In this document: positions 21,383 through 33,836 of the stretch, piece after piece
How the letters are laid out: the number at the start of each line of letters is the position of its first letter
Numbering within the stretch: position 1 is the first letter of the stretch
Assembly (NCBI GenBank): GCA_032622095.1
Contig: CP136064.1
Span: forward strand, 111,154,004 to 111,218,003
Length of the DNA: 64,000 nucleotides
Source of the DNA: Siphonodentalium dalli
Lineage: Eukaryota > Mollusca > Scaphopoda > Gadilida > Siphonodentaliidae
Direction of reading: 5' to 3'
The notes under the pieces: model-generated
What the model was told of the DNA's origin: nothing
Databases searched by the model: none
The model's input: the letters and a program-made list of their open reading frames with translations, nothing else
Program-made: the position numbers and the translations under genes

Positions 21383-22145
21383 ATGAGACTGTTAGCAGCC
21401 ACAAAGCATATATATAAATTGTTAATTAAGTCACCAGAAAGGATAAATGAAGGGTGCCGATGTGAGAATGCTTATCATTTCTTTTTCCAGTGTCCACTCT
21501 ATACTGACACCAGAACTGCTATGTGGCTTAAATTATCAAACCTTAATATTGCAGTAATGTTTGTTGAGGACCTTCTTATTGGTATTCCATGTTACAGAAA
21601 TGAAACAAACAGCCGATTGTTTGAAACTGTTCAGTCCTTCATTTCAGTCACTTGTTTCGCACAATGAAATAATCAGCCACCACACATGAGACTGAGACCA
21701 CAGCCAACCACATTGGAAGCAATAAACGTTTTCTTTTTCTTTTTGCAGCGCAACAACTGCTCACCCTTTTTGATAACAATATCTTATCCATCTCGACATC
21801 AACATCAGTGTATTCATGTTGATTGGGAGAGGAACAATTAGTTTAATTTAATTTTTTTTAAAGGAGAAGTAACTAAGTTTAAGTTGGGATCTTCCCGCTG
21901 TGTCCATCCCAACTTAAACTTAGTTACTTCTCCTTTAAAAAATATTATTTCTATTATTTCCCGTCTGATCGATACCCCTCCCTCACTTATTGGGGAAGGG
22001 GCATGTCGCCAAAGAGGAGAAGACTTCAGATAAGCCCTCGGGCTTGTTGTCTGATCCTCATTTCCATACATTATCTCTTATATGTTGTATATTTATGTCA
22101 TTTGTGTATTATGTGTATTATGTTTGGATTTGGAAATAAAAATAT
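21383..22145 (+). pseudogene. LINE 3' remnant (RT C-terminus plus 3' UTR)
   Basis: A 94-residue frame at 21383-21667 ends with a Cys-His cluster, CRCENAYHFFFQCPLY, followed by LFETVQSFISVTCF. This is the usual C-terminus of a non-LTR RT polyprotein. It is followed by a 3' UTR-like stretch that ends TTTGGATTTGGAAATAAAAA near 22140. A second AATAAA-ended tail lies at 22230-22275. The element is 5' truncated. The family differs from the LINE at 14.1 kb. Confidence 0.75.
21851..21944. repeat. Perfect hairpin, about 36-bp stem
   Basis: The left arm reads TTTAAAGGAGAAGTAACTAA and continues through GTTTAAGTTGGGA. The right arm is its exact complement after a 17-base loop. It lies in the 3' UTR-like part of the LINE remnant, so it is either a nested fold-back insertion or a structural 3' end. 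Confidence 0.85.
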
Positions 22146-22383
22146 GTTTACACTAATTAGTAATTTTGTGTAACTTGTGCTTCGATCTCCTGTGAACCGA
22201 TATCATCAGATTTATTGTCTTTATGTCGTATGTTTATATGTTGTATATAGCGGGATAAAATAAATATGTTTAAAGTAAAGTAGGGTGCCTATCAGGCGAG
22301 TATTTAACTCACAATATTAAAGACCCACCTCATTGTTCAATTTTTTTTGTAATGCTCATGAATTAATTCTCACGGTAGTCTTG

Positions 22384-22598
22384 TACAGTAATGCCCTAAA
22401 TAATTGACTCCTTAACCACAGCAGAATTATGGGTAATTTTTCAGGATTTAGTCGGAAATATAGCTTGTTGCCATTCATCGGAAAGCTCTCACAGAGCTTT
22501 CCAATGAATGGCAACAAGCCATATTTCCATCTAAATCCTGAAAAAATACCCATAATTCTGCTGTGGTTAAGGAGTCGATTATTTATGGCATTACTGTA
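22384..22598. mobile_element. Palindromic MITE (ACAGTAATGCCCTAA family), copy 1
   Basis: 215-bp near-perfect palindrome starting ACAGTAATGCCCTAAATAAT and ending in the complement. The arms include CAGCAGAATTATGGGTAA and CAGGATTTAGTCGGAAATAT, with a centre at CTCTCACAGAG. Other copies are at 32939, 40504 and 44556. Confidence 0.88.
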
Positions 22599-23344
22599 AA
22601 TTGTCTGGAAAAGGCATTTAGAAATATTCCACCATCGATGACTTGGATATTACCGTTTGAGTGGATTCATTTGCAGCTGGATAAGGATTCTGCACACCTA
22701 AGCATTATTGTTAAGCACCGTGCCCCATGGGACAAAAGCTTAAGAGTGTGCAGGGGTTTGTGCTTAGATAACAGTCTCAAAATGCAGAAGTCTTACACAT
22801 CAAATATGTTTGTTCTTTTTTTTTGTAAGGCAAAAGTCTTGCAGTGTGCGGGGTACATAAGACATTTTGCTAAACACAATTGCGTGTATCTATAAATAAT
22901 TCGGCAGCACGTGGAACCGGGAATGTTATTTAGTAGTAATATGATATGGCATATATATGTCAATATTATTTGTGGTAAGTTGGTGTTTGTATACTTTCTG
23001 TCTCACTGTGGAGACATTTTTCGGTAAAAATAAAAATGTGTCATAAAATCAAATGTCAATGTAATTCACACAGGGCTCAAAATACATTTCATTTTGCAAG
23101 AATCAAATGCCGAATCAAGTTAGTCATAAAGCACTGAAATTGGAAAAGTTTTGCGAGAATCATTACGAGAATCGATTCGGTGATTCTCGTTGAATGTTAA
23201 GGCCTGTTCACACCTGGTTAGGTTAGGATAAACCCTGTACCCATTAGCCGGGTGTCTTAGTGTGTGGCCTGTGTATAGACACAGTGTATGCAGGAACAGT
23301 AAGGTTGTGTCTGTTGAATATTTTCAAATGCCCAAGTCAGAGTA

Positions 23345-23810
23345 TTAACCCTTTACCCAACAGAACGGCCCTGTGCCAATGGATTCTCTTATATATGCGA
23401 GTCGACCATAGGTCACCTCGCATATATAAGAGAATGCAATGGCTTAACACATATTAAAAATGATAAAATTGTCAAAGAATGTAGAAAAATATTATAAAAA
23501 TTGTTAAAAAATGTAAGAAAAGATTCTAAAATTGTTAAAGAATGTAAGAAAAAATGGTAAAAAGTGTTAAAAAAAGATTTTTTTTTAGGCCAATGCATTC
23601 TCTTATATATGCGAGGCGACCTATGGTCGACTCGCATATATAAGAGAATGCATTGGCACAGGGTATAACTGTAACCATCACAATGTAGTCAATGAACTGG
23701 TTCCAATGATATCCATATTTGTATGGTGTTATTGAGACAGACCGAAGATATTTTAGGCTGTTGAAGCTTTATTTGGGCGTTTTTGGCCGCTTTGTTGGGT
23801 AAAGGGTTAA
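23345..23810 (+). mobile_element. Full-length TTAA-flanked piggyBac-like MITE (composite)
   Basis: 466 bp between TTAA duplications, with inverted ends TTAACCCTTTACCCAACA. It contains two AATGCATTCTCTTATATATG hairpins, at 23370-23445 and 23590-23662, separated by a TAAAAA-rich spacer. A sequence ending GGCCGCTTTGTTGGGTAAAGGG follows. An inverted second copy is at 28878-29310, so both boundaries are confirmed. It carries no transposase. Confidence 0.88.
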
Positions 23811-24058
23811 AGGCACCATTTTCAACAATATTTTTAACATGCAAGATCATGTCTCTGGTCAGCTGATAAGATCGGCCATGTGATCATGGTCGCAACCCTC
23901 TATAGGTCACTGGGTGCTTAGCATTATTGCTTAAGTATTGAGGAGAACATGCCATGCCAGCATTTTGTCTTACAAGGCATTGTGCATAGTAATAATGCGC
24001 AGGTGTGCAGCAGGGTTTAACTGGGGTTTTATTTTGCATCCAGCAGTTTGGCCACATT

Positions 24059-26593
24059 AACGAGAGGCCGATCACGATCGGCAGATGTTTAACCCATACC
24101 TTGGCGATAGCGATCTTTTTATGAGTGCAAGAATTTCAACAATTCACAGCGTACTATTATTTATTAGTTTCATAGTGGAATCAGACATATTGAGCAACTT
24201 GCTCATTTAAACACAATAGGAAGATGGATATGACATTCGATTTCAACCTATTCGGTCACTCCAACAGAGATACATGTATGTGTGATAGATTGATAAAGAT
24301 AATTATACCCAAACACAGTCAGACAGATGCACCATAGCTGTTAAAGATATAATTGTTACAATATTAACATCATAATAACTCTATTTATTTAATTCTTACA
24401 ATGGAACCTGAGTCATAACAGATTATGTTGTTGTGTTAGCTGCATAGTAAAAGTTATGGGATGATTGAGATTAGAGATCAACAAACACCTGAACATCTAT
24501 ATAAGTGAGGGGTGTATAGACCTTGATATTAAATATGATTGATAATGGTTGGATATAAAATATTTTAATACAGAATTATCAGATAACTAAAGGAGAGATA
24601 TGAGAAGGGTCAAATTGAAAATATTAGAGTCATAACATTGGATCGCGTACAGTATACATGTACCTATGGTTAATTTTATTCTAAGCTGATCATTGGAAAG
24701 ATACAATGTCTGTAACAGCAGAAATATTATTAAATATTGGGTTAATATTCTCAAAACCATTCAATCAATACCAAAATCTATACGCATGAAGAATGTATCA
24801 CAATCAACCTGAATGAGATTATAAAAGTGATTGGGTGAAAAATATTTGACCAAAAAGTCAGCTTCAAGAATACCAGAACCATTATTATTATCCTGCAGCC
24901 CAAATGCAATAGAGGGAATTTCAAAATAAGATATATCCTCAAATGATGAATATTCAATTGGTGGCTTATAATTAATAGAAATTCTTAGTGAACCTGGCCT
25001 AAGGCGAAAGAGATAATTTAAAATCTGCGTATCAGATATTATGTGTCTATGGAATAGGTTAATTTTAATCCTGAAATACATGCAAGTGAAAAGTGGATCA
25101 CGATCAACCTGGACATAGAATAGGAGAATGAACATATGATGTGTGGAGAGTGTTAATCATTTTCAATGACATCATATGATGGAACTAATGTGTGGATAAA
25201 TTGTTTTCTCAAGATAAGACAACAGTGTCTCTGTAAACAACAATTCTCTAAACAGCCATGCTCCAGAACATCCTTCACATGGACAATGGACTATTTGTAT
25301 TAATGCCATGAACATGTTTCAACAGGTTGGGTTAAATTACTATTGCACACAAACTGGAGTAAAGTATCATCAATCACTTATATTTGACAGCTCTGGGAGC
25401 AGCAGTGGTTTAGCAAAGAGTATCCAGTGTCATTTTCTGATCCCAATAAAGCAGATTACTGTGTAAAGTTGTTTGTCTTAAATTCTCACAGGGCATATAC
25501 AATAGGTAGTAAATTACTTGAATTATAAAGGGCCATAACTCTGTTAAAATATATCGGATCAAACCCAAATTTGAACTTGATCTGTATTTCGGGGTGAGGA
25601 CCACATGTACCAAATTTGGTGTAGATCAGATGAAAAATGTTTTGAGTTCTAAGTAAAAATAAGTTTGAAAAGGGTTAATTAAACGATACCAAAAACCATA
25701 CAGATAAAGAACGTGCTAAGAAAAACCTTGGTAAGAAATATGAGGCATATCAGAAGAAAACAGTTTGACTTAGATGGATCAGATAGCATTTGTGTGCAGG
25801 GTTAATTATTTTCTAAACCGATCAACCGATCGATACCAAAAACTATACAGGTGAGGGGTGTGTCATTATAAACCTACATATCAAATATGAAAACAATCGG
25901 ACAAAAAATAATTTGGTTACAGCATCGGATAGCTCATGCCTATGTGCGGATGCAAAGTGTTAATAATTTCTAAACCGATCAACCGATCGATACCAAAACT
26001 ATACAGGTGAGGAGTGTGTCATCATAAACATGGGAGTAAAAAATAACTCTAATTCCCATAATACAGATTTACTGCTCTCAGAGCTAAACTGATACCACTG
26101 GTAATTAATTGTAGACTGCTATTGTTATCTGTTCAATTCTTAGTTGAAAAAGGGCCATAACTCTGGTATAAAATGTTGGATATAACCCATATTCAAACTC
26201 GATCTGTATTTTGAGTTGAGAAACTCGCATACCAAATTTGGTTCCGATCAGATAAAAAAAAAATTGAGTTATGGCAGCATGCATGAATTCTAAGTCGAAA
26301 AAGGGCCATAACTCCATTGAAAAATATCGGATCAAACCCATATTCGAACTCGATCTGTATTTTGGTCCGAGAAACTTGCATACCAAATTTTATTCTGATC
26401 AGATAAAATTTTTTTGAGTTATGGTAGCATGCATGAATTCTAAGTCGAAAAAGGGCCATAACTCCGTGAAAAAAACTCGGATCGAACCCATATTCGAACT
26501 CGATCTGTATTTGGTGCTGACAAATTCATATACAAAATTTGGTTCCGATCAGATATAAAATGTTCGAGTTATCGCACCATGCGTAAAGTGTCT

Positions 26594-26643
<50 letters not shown>

Positions 26644-26727
26644 GGACGGACGGACGGACTAACGACGAGTGGTCAATCCGGGCAACGACACTATGTTTAC
26701 CATACTATGGTATGGGTAAACATAAAA
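24059..26727 (+). mobile_element. Helentron/pearl-like element with tandem core
   Basis: The left end is AACGAGAGGCCGATCACGATCGGC (with an internal hairpin), continuing GCAGATGTTTAACCCATA. The right end is GTTTACCATACTATGGTATGG, a hairpin followed by AAACATAAAA. The same two ends delimit the nested element at 60850-62896, although most of the interiors differ. The core consists of degenerate tandem units: ~165-bp units with AAACCGATCAACCGATCGAT at 25660-26020, and ~110-150-bp units with AGGGCCATAACTC and CGATCTGTATTT at 26140-26580. A GACA/GGAC array follows. This plan matches pearl/HINE-type non-autonomous rolling-circle elements. Open frames inside are not convincing genes. Confidence 0.7.
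26595..26660 (+). repeat. (GACA)n(GGAC)n tetranucleotide array
   Basis: About twelve GACA units, then about four GGAC units, immediately before the 3' terminal sequence of the element at 24059-26727. Equivalent arrays precede the ends at 61676-61700, 62799-62830, 59458-59472 and 63832-63878. Confidence 0.9.
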
Positions 26728-28375
26728 ATGCTATAAGTTTTAGTGGTGGAGAACATGACTGCACAGACAGCTCACTAAGAAACCCAAACTCCATGCAGGG
26801 TTTACCTCCCTTTGTGACTCGGTAAGACCGCTGCTATCGACGACATTTTACCCACATTTGGTGATAATAAATATACACTAAGCGAGCAGAGCAAAATGCG
26901 GCCCTTATTAAGCACGCAAAATATCGAACAAAATTTGTGTGGTTTCGTAACTTAAGTTTGGAAAGTCCCACCAGAACCAAAGAACTATATTTCAAAATGG
27001 TGTGATTTGGTTCTCCGATTATTTAATCAACGCAAAAATCTAAACGCACATGGACGAGAATGTCCCGACAACACGCATGGCAAGTCAGACCCAAGAGTTC
27101 TAATTTGCTCCAATTTTGACGAGGTGCTTACGAAAATCGTCAACAAAACTACTGCTCTGATCCTCCATTCTGTCATTAAGTTTTAGTGCGGGAATTGTTC
27201 TCAAAGCACATAGGAAATTTGACATTGGGGCAATCGGTTTTCGCCATTTTGTCTGGAAAACCCTATGCTATATATAGAAATGGAAACTAGTACCCAGCCG
27301 GTGACAGAGTCAGAAAGGAAGTATGACTGGTATGCTCTGGTGGAGATTGTAAGAAACCATGCTACTGTGAGCAGAAACCACCAATAAGAAATTTTCCCAA
27401 TTACAAGAATCAAGTTGTCCTGACTTTATGTGGGGTACCAATCTGCACCTCTCACGAATCAAACAAGTTTTGCAATCATTGAATTGCTTATGATGGCCGA
27501 ATGTGCTATGCCAACTGAGCTGTAGGGATGTACCCACTTGAATGTTACCATGGTGTGTTTCATTGACAATTAAGAGTTCCATCTTGCTTTAATACAAGCA
27601 AGCATAGTGACTTTCAATTCTGCCATTCATGCGGATGGTTCTATTTCTATTACACAATCAACATTTATTGTCACCATGCGATATTCCACATTTTTTGTAT
27701 GGCACATTTGTGATCTTTGACAAAAGAGTATCACACGGCTTGGAGCTATCGTGCATACAGAGAATATCACAGCCGATTTGAAATAAATATATAGAACACA
27801 GCACACTTTGAATCATGAGCAATGAATAGGACATACTTTGGTTCTCCAGATATACATGTAGTTTCATATTAACCATTTATTTATTAAATACTAATTTATG
27901 AGTAGTTCCCTCAGGAAATGTTCAGATAATAAGTTAAACAAATGGCCATTTGTTGAACTTATCATCTGAACATTCCCCACCAATCAATAGTAATCTTTCT
28001 GCAATTGTGTTATCTGTTTTATGTCTGTCATCTGCTTATATTTCCTAAGCATCCAGATGAATAGACAATTCCAATGTAAACTTTTATGAAGGACTAATAT
28101 TCACTTTTAACATGTACCATAGTTTAGATGTCGTGTTTTTCGGAAGTGGACAACCAATGATGTTGACTTTTTCAGAATAATAATTGAACGATTCATTCTT
28201 TAAACTGATGTCGTGCTGGGATAATCAAAATATCAGTTGCAAGTGGTGAAATAAGTCTATATATAACATGTCTTTAAGGTTGAAGTAGGATAATCAGGTT
28301 TAATTTTACAGGAAGCAAGGTTAGGCGAGCTGGTCTCTAGTTTGACAAAGAGGTAATTAGGTATTGATATATTAT
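26728..28375. other. Intron stretch with one MITE fragment
   Basis: Mostly unrecognised. 27880-28140 is a fragment of the TTAA MITE family with the GTTGAACTTATCATCTGAACAT hairpin (compare 35175-35423). Frames at 27201-27876 on the minus strand have no recognisable motif. Confidence 0.5.
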
Positions 28376-28383
28376 AAAATAAA

Positions 28384-28824
28384 CAAGCTTGAATTTAATG
28401 TCTCTGAAATTTACAGAATGAGGCCCCCAGAGGGTGAATTTAGTGATGATATCGCATGGCAGGCTAGCATCACCAAATTCACCCTCTGGGGACATCATTC
28501 TGCTTAGGCCTCATCTTCTGGGAAGTATCTATAGTCTCAAATTAACATCGTTTTTAGTTATTTTTTCTTTCTGTTCAGTTTCTATATCCCCTAATTTGCA
28601 GAAGATAAAATGCAATATCAGATGGTGACTAATGGGTGAACACCAACTTCAACTGAGGAACTTCAATCTGATCCTAGGTATCCCACAGCAGTTGAGGCCT
28701 AAGCAGAATGAGGTCCCCAGAGGGTGAATTTGGTGATGCTAGCCTGCTGTGCGGGATAACGTCACTAAATTCACCCTCTGGGGACCTCAATCTACAAATG
28801 TAAGATACACTAAATTCAATCTTG
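28384..28824. mobile_element. hAT-like MITE (CAAGCCTGAATTTAGTGTC family), copy 1
   Basis: The ends are CAAGCTTGAATTTAATGTC and, inverted, CACTAAATTCAATCTTG. The flanking 8-mers are aaaataaa and aatataaa (one mismatch). It contains two GAGGTCCCCAGAGGGTGAATT palindromes, each with a CTAGC-containing loop. Same organisation as 36511-36901. Confidence 0.78.
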
Positions 28825-28877
28825 AATATAAAAGAGTAGCTTGTAGCTAGCTTTAACTAGAGGTAGTTAGCTCTATA

Positions 28878-29310
28878 TTAACCCTTTACCCAACAAAGCG
28901 GCCAAAAACGCCCAAATAAAGCTTCAACAGCCTAAAATATCTTCGGTCTGTCTCAATAACACCATACAAATATGGATATCATTGGAACCGGTTCATTGAC
29001 CACATTGTGATGGTTACAGTTATGCCCTGTGCCAATGCATTCTCTTATATATGTGAGTCGACCATAGGTCGCCTCGCATATATAAGAGAATGCATTGGCC
29101 TAAAAAAAGTCTTTTTTAACACTTTTTACCATTTTTTCTTACATTTTTTAACAATTTTTATAATATTTTTCTACATTCTTTGACAATTTTATTATTTTTA
29201 ATATGTGTTAAGCCAATGCATTCTCTTATATATGTGAGGCGACCTATGGTCGACTCGCATATATAAGAGAATGCATTGGCACAGGGCCGTTCTGTTGGTT
29301 AAAGGGTTAA
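28878..29310 (-). mobile_element. Second full-length TTAA piggyBac-like MITE, inverted
   Basis: 433 bp between TTAA at 28878-28881 and 29307-29310. It is the reverse complement of 23345-23810 over its length, including the sequence from TTTACCCAACAAAGCGGCC through two AATGCATTCTCTTATATATG hairpins. The 33-bp length difference lies in the A/T-rich spacer. Confidence 0.88.
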
Positions 29311-29661
29311 GATACAGGGCTTCTTTTCTAATTTTTTAGACTGAAGGACTGTTAGATGTTTCACTTGTAATGAAGAACGTTTTCTTCTCTAGCTTAAAAG
29401 TAATAGTCTCGGGCCATGTAGGTTAGATCAAGTTCTAGCTGGCTTAGACTGAAGGCAGTTAGATTTAAGATTTCATGGGTGAGTTAAGTTTAACAAACGG
29501 AATGATTAACTTGTAACTATTAACAAACACAAACCTGAATAACAACTCTTCAGTAACAGAATCGAGGAGGCTCCTAGTAAGTAAATATGAGCAGAATATA
29601 GGAGTATATGTGTAATATATATAAACACCTCAAAATAAGTTGTTCCCCTGTTTTTTTCTGG

Positions 29662-30158
29662 TTAAAGGCCTACTTAATTTTTTAACCCCCAATTCACATT
29701 ATATAAAATAAATGCCATATTATATACCATTTGAAAGCGTAAGCTCCAAAACATTGTATTTTCAACTAAATTCGATGTAATAAACTGCGAACATGTTGTT
29801 TTTATTGAGAAACTGGCATCTGTTCTGTGATCAAGTTTATGCACAAAGTCAATTATTTTCAATGGAAGGGGAATAACTCTATATATTTAGATGTAGAGTT
29901 ATTCTCCTTCTATTGAAAATATATCTTTAGTTTGAATTCTGTTGCATTCTGGGAGCCAAAGGGGGGGGGGTGGAAATGATTTTATGATTTCAGCTATTTT
30001 ATATTACTCTATGGGCACCTTATGAGACACAGACGTTCCAAATGGTCATCAATTTTAGTATTTTAATCATATTTTATGCCATAGATTGTTATTAAAACCG
30101 TATATTAAGGCATTATAAAAAAAAAAATCGGTGACTCGAAAATTAAGTGGGCCTTTAA
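29662..30158. mobile_element. Inverted-repeat element with TTAAAGGCC ends
   Basis: Starts TTAAAGGCCTACTTAATTTT and ends AAAATTAAGTGGGCCTTTAA. It has an inner hairpin TTCAATGGAAGGGGAATAACTC...GAGTTATTCTCCTTC at 29858-29920. Ends of the TTAAAGG type also occur at 16226 and 34296. Confidence 0.7.
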
Positions 30159-32938
30159 ATGACGATGAAACATTGGAAAAGTAATGTCTTATATGTGACC
30201 AACATAATGATGAGTGGCTTCGTGCTTGAAAGAACACCAATTATAAGGGAAAATCAACTTTCCAAAAATCACTGGGTTCACTATGCTAGAAATTTGGTCT
30301 TGTTCAAATGTGATAATTCTCGGTTAATGATGGTGGATCTTTCCTTGGTGACTTGGCACCTATGGCTCCAAAGGGAGTGAGCAGACTACAAAGGAGTGAA
30401 TGATGACATTAAACTGTATAACTTTCCTCATCAACTGCAAGAGGAATTGGCAGCCTCATGACAGTACATGTATTAAATCCACTGTCCACTCATTACAATG
30501 AAGGCATGGTGCCTTAAAGTCTTCTTGTGACATGGGGTTACATGCTGAAATAACAAGTTCTACACATGAGTCTGTAACAGAGTTTTCTACTCTCATAACG
30601 GTTTTGTTACTTTTGAATTGATCACTATGCAGGTCTTAAAATCCGAGGAGAATCATAATAATGATTCTCATTTTGATTCCTGTGAAGAGTCTTGATTCCC
30701 TGTAGAAATGCTGTTTTGACTCTCACAAAATTTGATGGATTTTAAGGCCTGCTACATCTGCCCAAAAGGGGCTCACTCAAGCATACAAGCACTCAGCGGT
30801 TCGACATTAGCTCACATTATCAATCCTAATATACTTAATACACATGTATAATTTCCCGACAATCGGCATCAGGATTCTTGAGATACGGGCAATATGTCAG
30901 GGTAATTTACTTATTTTAGAGGTGTTTAGATAGAACAACGCAAGTGTGCAAACTTGTTGACATTATCGCACAAATTTTTTTGTAGTGACAATACGGTACA
31001 ACGAGAACCATAGGTTCGAGTTGTGCCTCGTGGCATGACAAACAAGTATGATAGTGTTAACACGTTCACATCACTCTTAATTTCTATATTTAATGCACAC
31101 CCTGAATACTGAAATTTAAATTGAATAAACTAGAGATTTACGTAAGCATACCTCACAAAAGTTAATATAATTCTTTAGGAGTTAACATAGTAGTCAAGAA
31201 GAACATTGTTGATGGTCCAATGGTGAGACAGATTTTTATATTTAACATTTTGAAAACTTCTGTATTTCACTAAAACAAGTGCAATGTCAAGTGTGACATA
31301 CGAGATTTAAAATGTTCATACGAACAAAACATTCACTAGTTTCCAAGTCAAACAAAGGCTGTAACTCTGGTAAGAATATATGTAGTATGTGAGTATCCTT
31401 TCCCCCAAACTGGAGTATCACCAAGACACCATGCCAAAGGACGATGAAATCCAAAATTTTGCACCTAGTTACAAGGGGAAATGTTTGTACTGATGAACGG
31501 ACAGAGTCATCCACTATATACCCCGATCAGGTGTCAGGGGTCATAATAAATAAATGGGTGTGCAATAAATATAAGTATTGTAATTCAATTTACTTCATGA
31601 AATAAAAACTGATTGACCCACAGCATGTTAAACAAGTTTAAAAAATCATATGTCAAATCAAATCTCTACAATGACAATGTCCACAAATTAAAATTCTAGG
31701 TCTAGGCCTTTCAACTTTAGACAGACTCATTTAAGAATTTTATTTGTAGATTAAGAAAAGGTTGCCAATTGCTAAAAACTGAAATTTCTAAATTATATAT
31801 AATGAGAAATTTAATTTTGTCTGTGCTTAAAAAGATACTATGGAAAGATTATACAGATAAAGTAGAAAACTGAACGACGGTGTAACAATAACTTTTCTCC
31901 ATATTCTTGAGCCTTTATAAATGTTGGAGAAAACTAAAAATACCACCCCTTCCCTCTTGACATTTACAAACTCATATACAGTACCCTGCTTCAAAACAAT
32001 TATAAAAAAATCCATAAATGATAAATTTTTTGTAAGAAGCAATTGAGAAAATAGTACCGGTACTTTCATAACAAATAACTCAAAGCAAAATTTGCCTGAA
32101 CAACTTGAAAGTATCATCTACATTTGTGCATGTGGATGAATCAACTTGTGAGTGATATAATCATTCTGATTACAAGTTGAAACTGAAATCTAAGTGATAT
32201 ATGTATATGTATATATAATAGATATAATATACTGATGAAACTATCAAAAATAATATAAAGACAAAAGAAATTTCACTGAGTTTGAATAACACATTACTAT
32301 TATAGGATATATATGTCAATCATGTCATAACAATTTCAGTTAAAATACGCTGCTAATAAATATACAAAATGGAGAAAATAAATACTTGAAATTACATTTT
32401 TTGACAAGTCTTCCACTCATAATTTTTTTTACTTCAATTATATTTGCAGATCTTAAAACACTCTTTGTAAATAAAACATGAAGCAACAATGGGTTTTCTT
32501 CGAAGACATCTGAACAAACGAAACAAAATGCATAAAATAAAGAATTTCATAACATGAATAAGGTAAACAAAACGTGGACCTAAACACCTTAATTCTGGAA
32601 ACAAAGCAAGGATAGGTTTAGAAATGAAATGAACCAGGAAAAATTTCTTGAAATCATAAGTGACTGCAATCATAAAGTAAAGCAGACCACTCAAGGATTA
32701 AGCTTAGATGCACATTTGGCTAAAAAATTTAATACTTCCTTAATATGTTTGAAAATGGACAAATTTCAACTATTATCAATTAATTAAGAATCACTTTACT
32801 ATATTATGACATAGAAAAATAAATAAAACTTAGAACTCATCAGTTACCAGAACTCCTCCAAAATGAAACTTTTTCAACAAATACAGCACATAAAATCTGA
32901 AGCTCGTCATAGGGAACTTCATTAATCTTGATTCAAGC
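30159..32938. other. Intron stretch, nothing defined
   Basis: AT-rich intron without recognisable exon or element boundary. 30630-30750 has a weak inverted pair (CTTAAAATCC/GGATTTTAAGG) with GAATCAT-rich sequence that resembles a decayed DNA element, but no target duplication was found. Confidence 0.45.
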
Positions 32939-33329
32939 TACAGTAATGCCCTAAGTAATCTCGACTCTTTAACCCTTTCAGTGCCAAGTCAATTTTTGTA
33001 TCAACCCATATTTCCTTGATCATTTTTCAAATTTATTGATTATAATAATGTGATACATTGATGGAAAGAGCTCTAAGAGCTCTTTCCATCAATGTATCAC
33101 ATTATTATAATCAATAAATTTGAAAAATGATCATGGAAATATGGGTTGATACAAAAATCGGACTTGGCACTGAAAGGGTTAACTACAGCAGAATTATGGG
33201 TAACTAAGGATTTAGTCGGAAATATGGCTTTCCGATGAATGGCAACAAGCCATATTTCCGACTAAATCCTGAAAAGTTACCCATAATTCTGCTGTAGTTA
33301 AAGAGTCGATTACTTAGGGCATTACTGTA
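32939..33329. mobile_element. Palindromic MITE (ACAGTAATGCCCTAA family), copy 2, with nested insertion
   Basis: The ends are CAGTAATGCCCTAAGTAATC and the complement at 33306-33329. The arms carry CAGCAGAATTATGGGTAACT and CAGGATTTAGTCGGAAATAT-like sequence. The left arm is interrupted by a TTAA-type MITE at 32969-33182. The target, seen uninterrupted in other copies as CTCCTTAACCACAGC, now carries TTAA on both sides. Confidence 0.88.
32969..33182. mobile_element. Nested TTAA piggyBac-like MITE, near-perfect palindrome
   Basis: TTAA at 32969-32972 and 33179-33182 frame a ~206-bp palindrome with arms CCCTTTCAGTGCCAAGTC and TTTTTGTATCAACCCATATT, and a centre at AGAGCTCTAAGAGCTCT. It is a doubled version of the MITE at 1961-2088. 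Confidence 0.92.
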
Positions 33330-33786
33330 TCTTATAAACATATTCCTGTACAAAGACCATCACCAATATCTGTATTTGACATAAATGTCCATGCCAAGGT
33401 ATGACAGGTATGATGGTATATAATGTATTCAAAATTCCCAAACATTTGGAGAAAAACAAGGGTTGCTTGTATATTAGCGGGCTAATAAGCTAGATGGTGC
33501 TTGTTTAAATAAAATAGCAACTAATGTAGGAGCTCATGGCACCCGAAGAGTGCAAATTTTATAATTCATTATCAAAGATTGAAATATATTAAAATCAAGG
33601 TTCTATTTTACTCAAATCAGTTTATCAGATTTCATATGGAATGACAATTAAAATAAAAGAATGTTCTGAATTTTTATTGTATACTTCCAGAGAAATTCTT
33701 TGGTCTGAATTTATACAAAATGTACATCTAAGCCTTAAAAGAAACCACATATTAAATATACATTACTAAGCACCATGCATACATAC

Positions 33787-33836
33787 TTTTTGGAGATATC
33801 ATCTTCTGGCCAAAGTCGAGCTGTGTCATATTGTTC
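33787..33836 (-). CDS. MAP4K3/5-like: MAP4K3/5-like kinase exon: EQYDTARLWPEDD
   Basis: A 50-nt exon, acceptor TATCAAAACAG, reading EQYDTARLWPEDDISK and ending with two bases of a Lys codon at donor GTATGT. It resembles EEIYYTARS of human MAP4K3. The Tyr in an acidic context is a plausible phosphorylation or SH2 site, as proposed for linker tyrosines in related kinases. It also resembles the preceding exon at 42709-42762 (ESELYDVAQGW). It is followed by the largest intron, 14.9 kb. Confidence 0.88.

Noticed and set aside
24761-25135. 124-residue minus-strand frame
   Set aside because: It lies inside the tandem core of the element at 24059-26727, and no recognisable domain or start context was found.
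26105-26459. Overlapping minus-strand frames with repeated MALFRLRIHAC-like peptides
   Set aside because: They come from tandem noncoding units of the pearl-like element. The similarity between frames reflects DNA repetition.
27201-27876. Cluster of minus-strand frames (62-90 residues), considered as a decayed transposase
   Set aside because: No catalytic motif or similarity I can name, no terminal repeats bracketing them, and frames not clearly continuous.
30630-30750. Possible hAT-like element with CTTAAAATCC / GGATTTTAAGG ends
   Set aside because: The inverted ends are short and no 8-bp duplication could be found on either side.
31000-31045. GGTTCGAGTTGT-like box, tested as a tRNA or tRNA-derived SINE B box
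   Set aside because: No matching A box or cloverleaf-compatible arms nearby.
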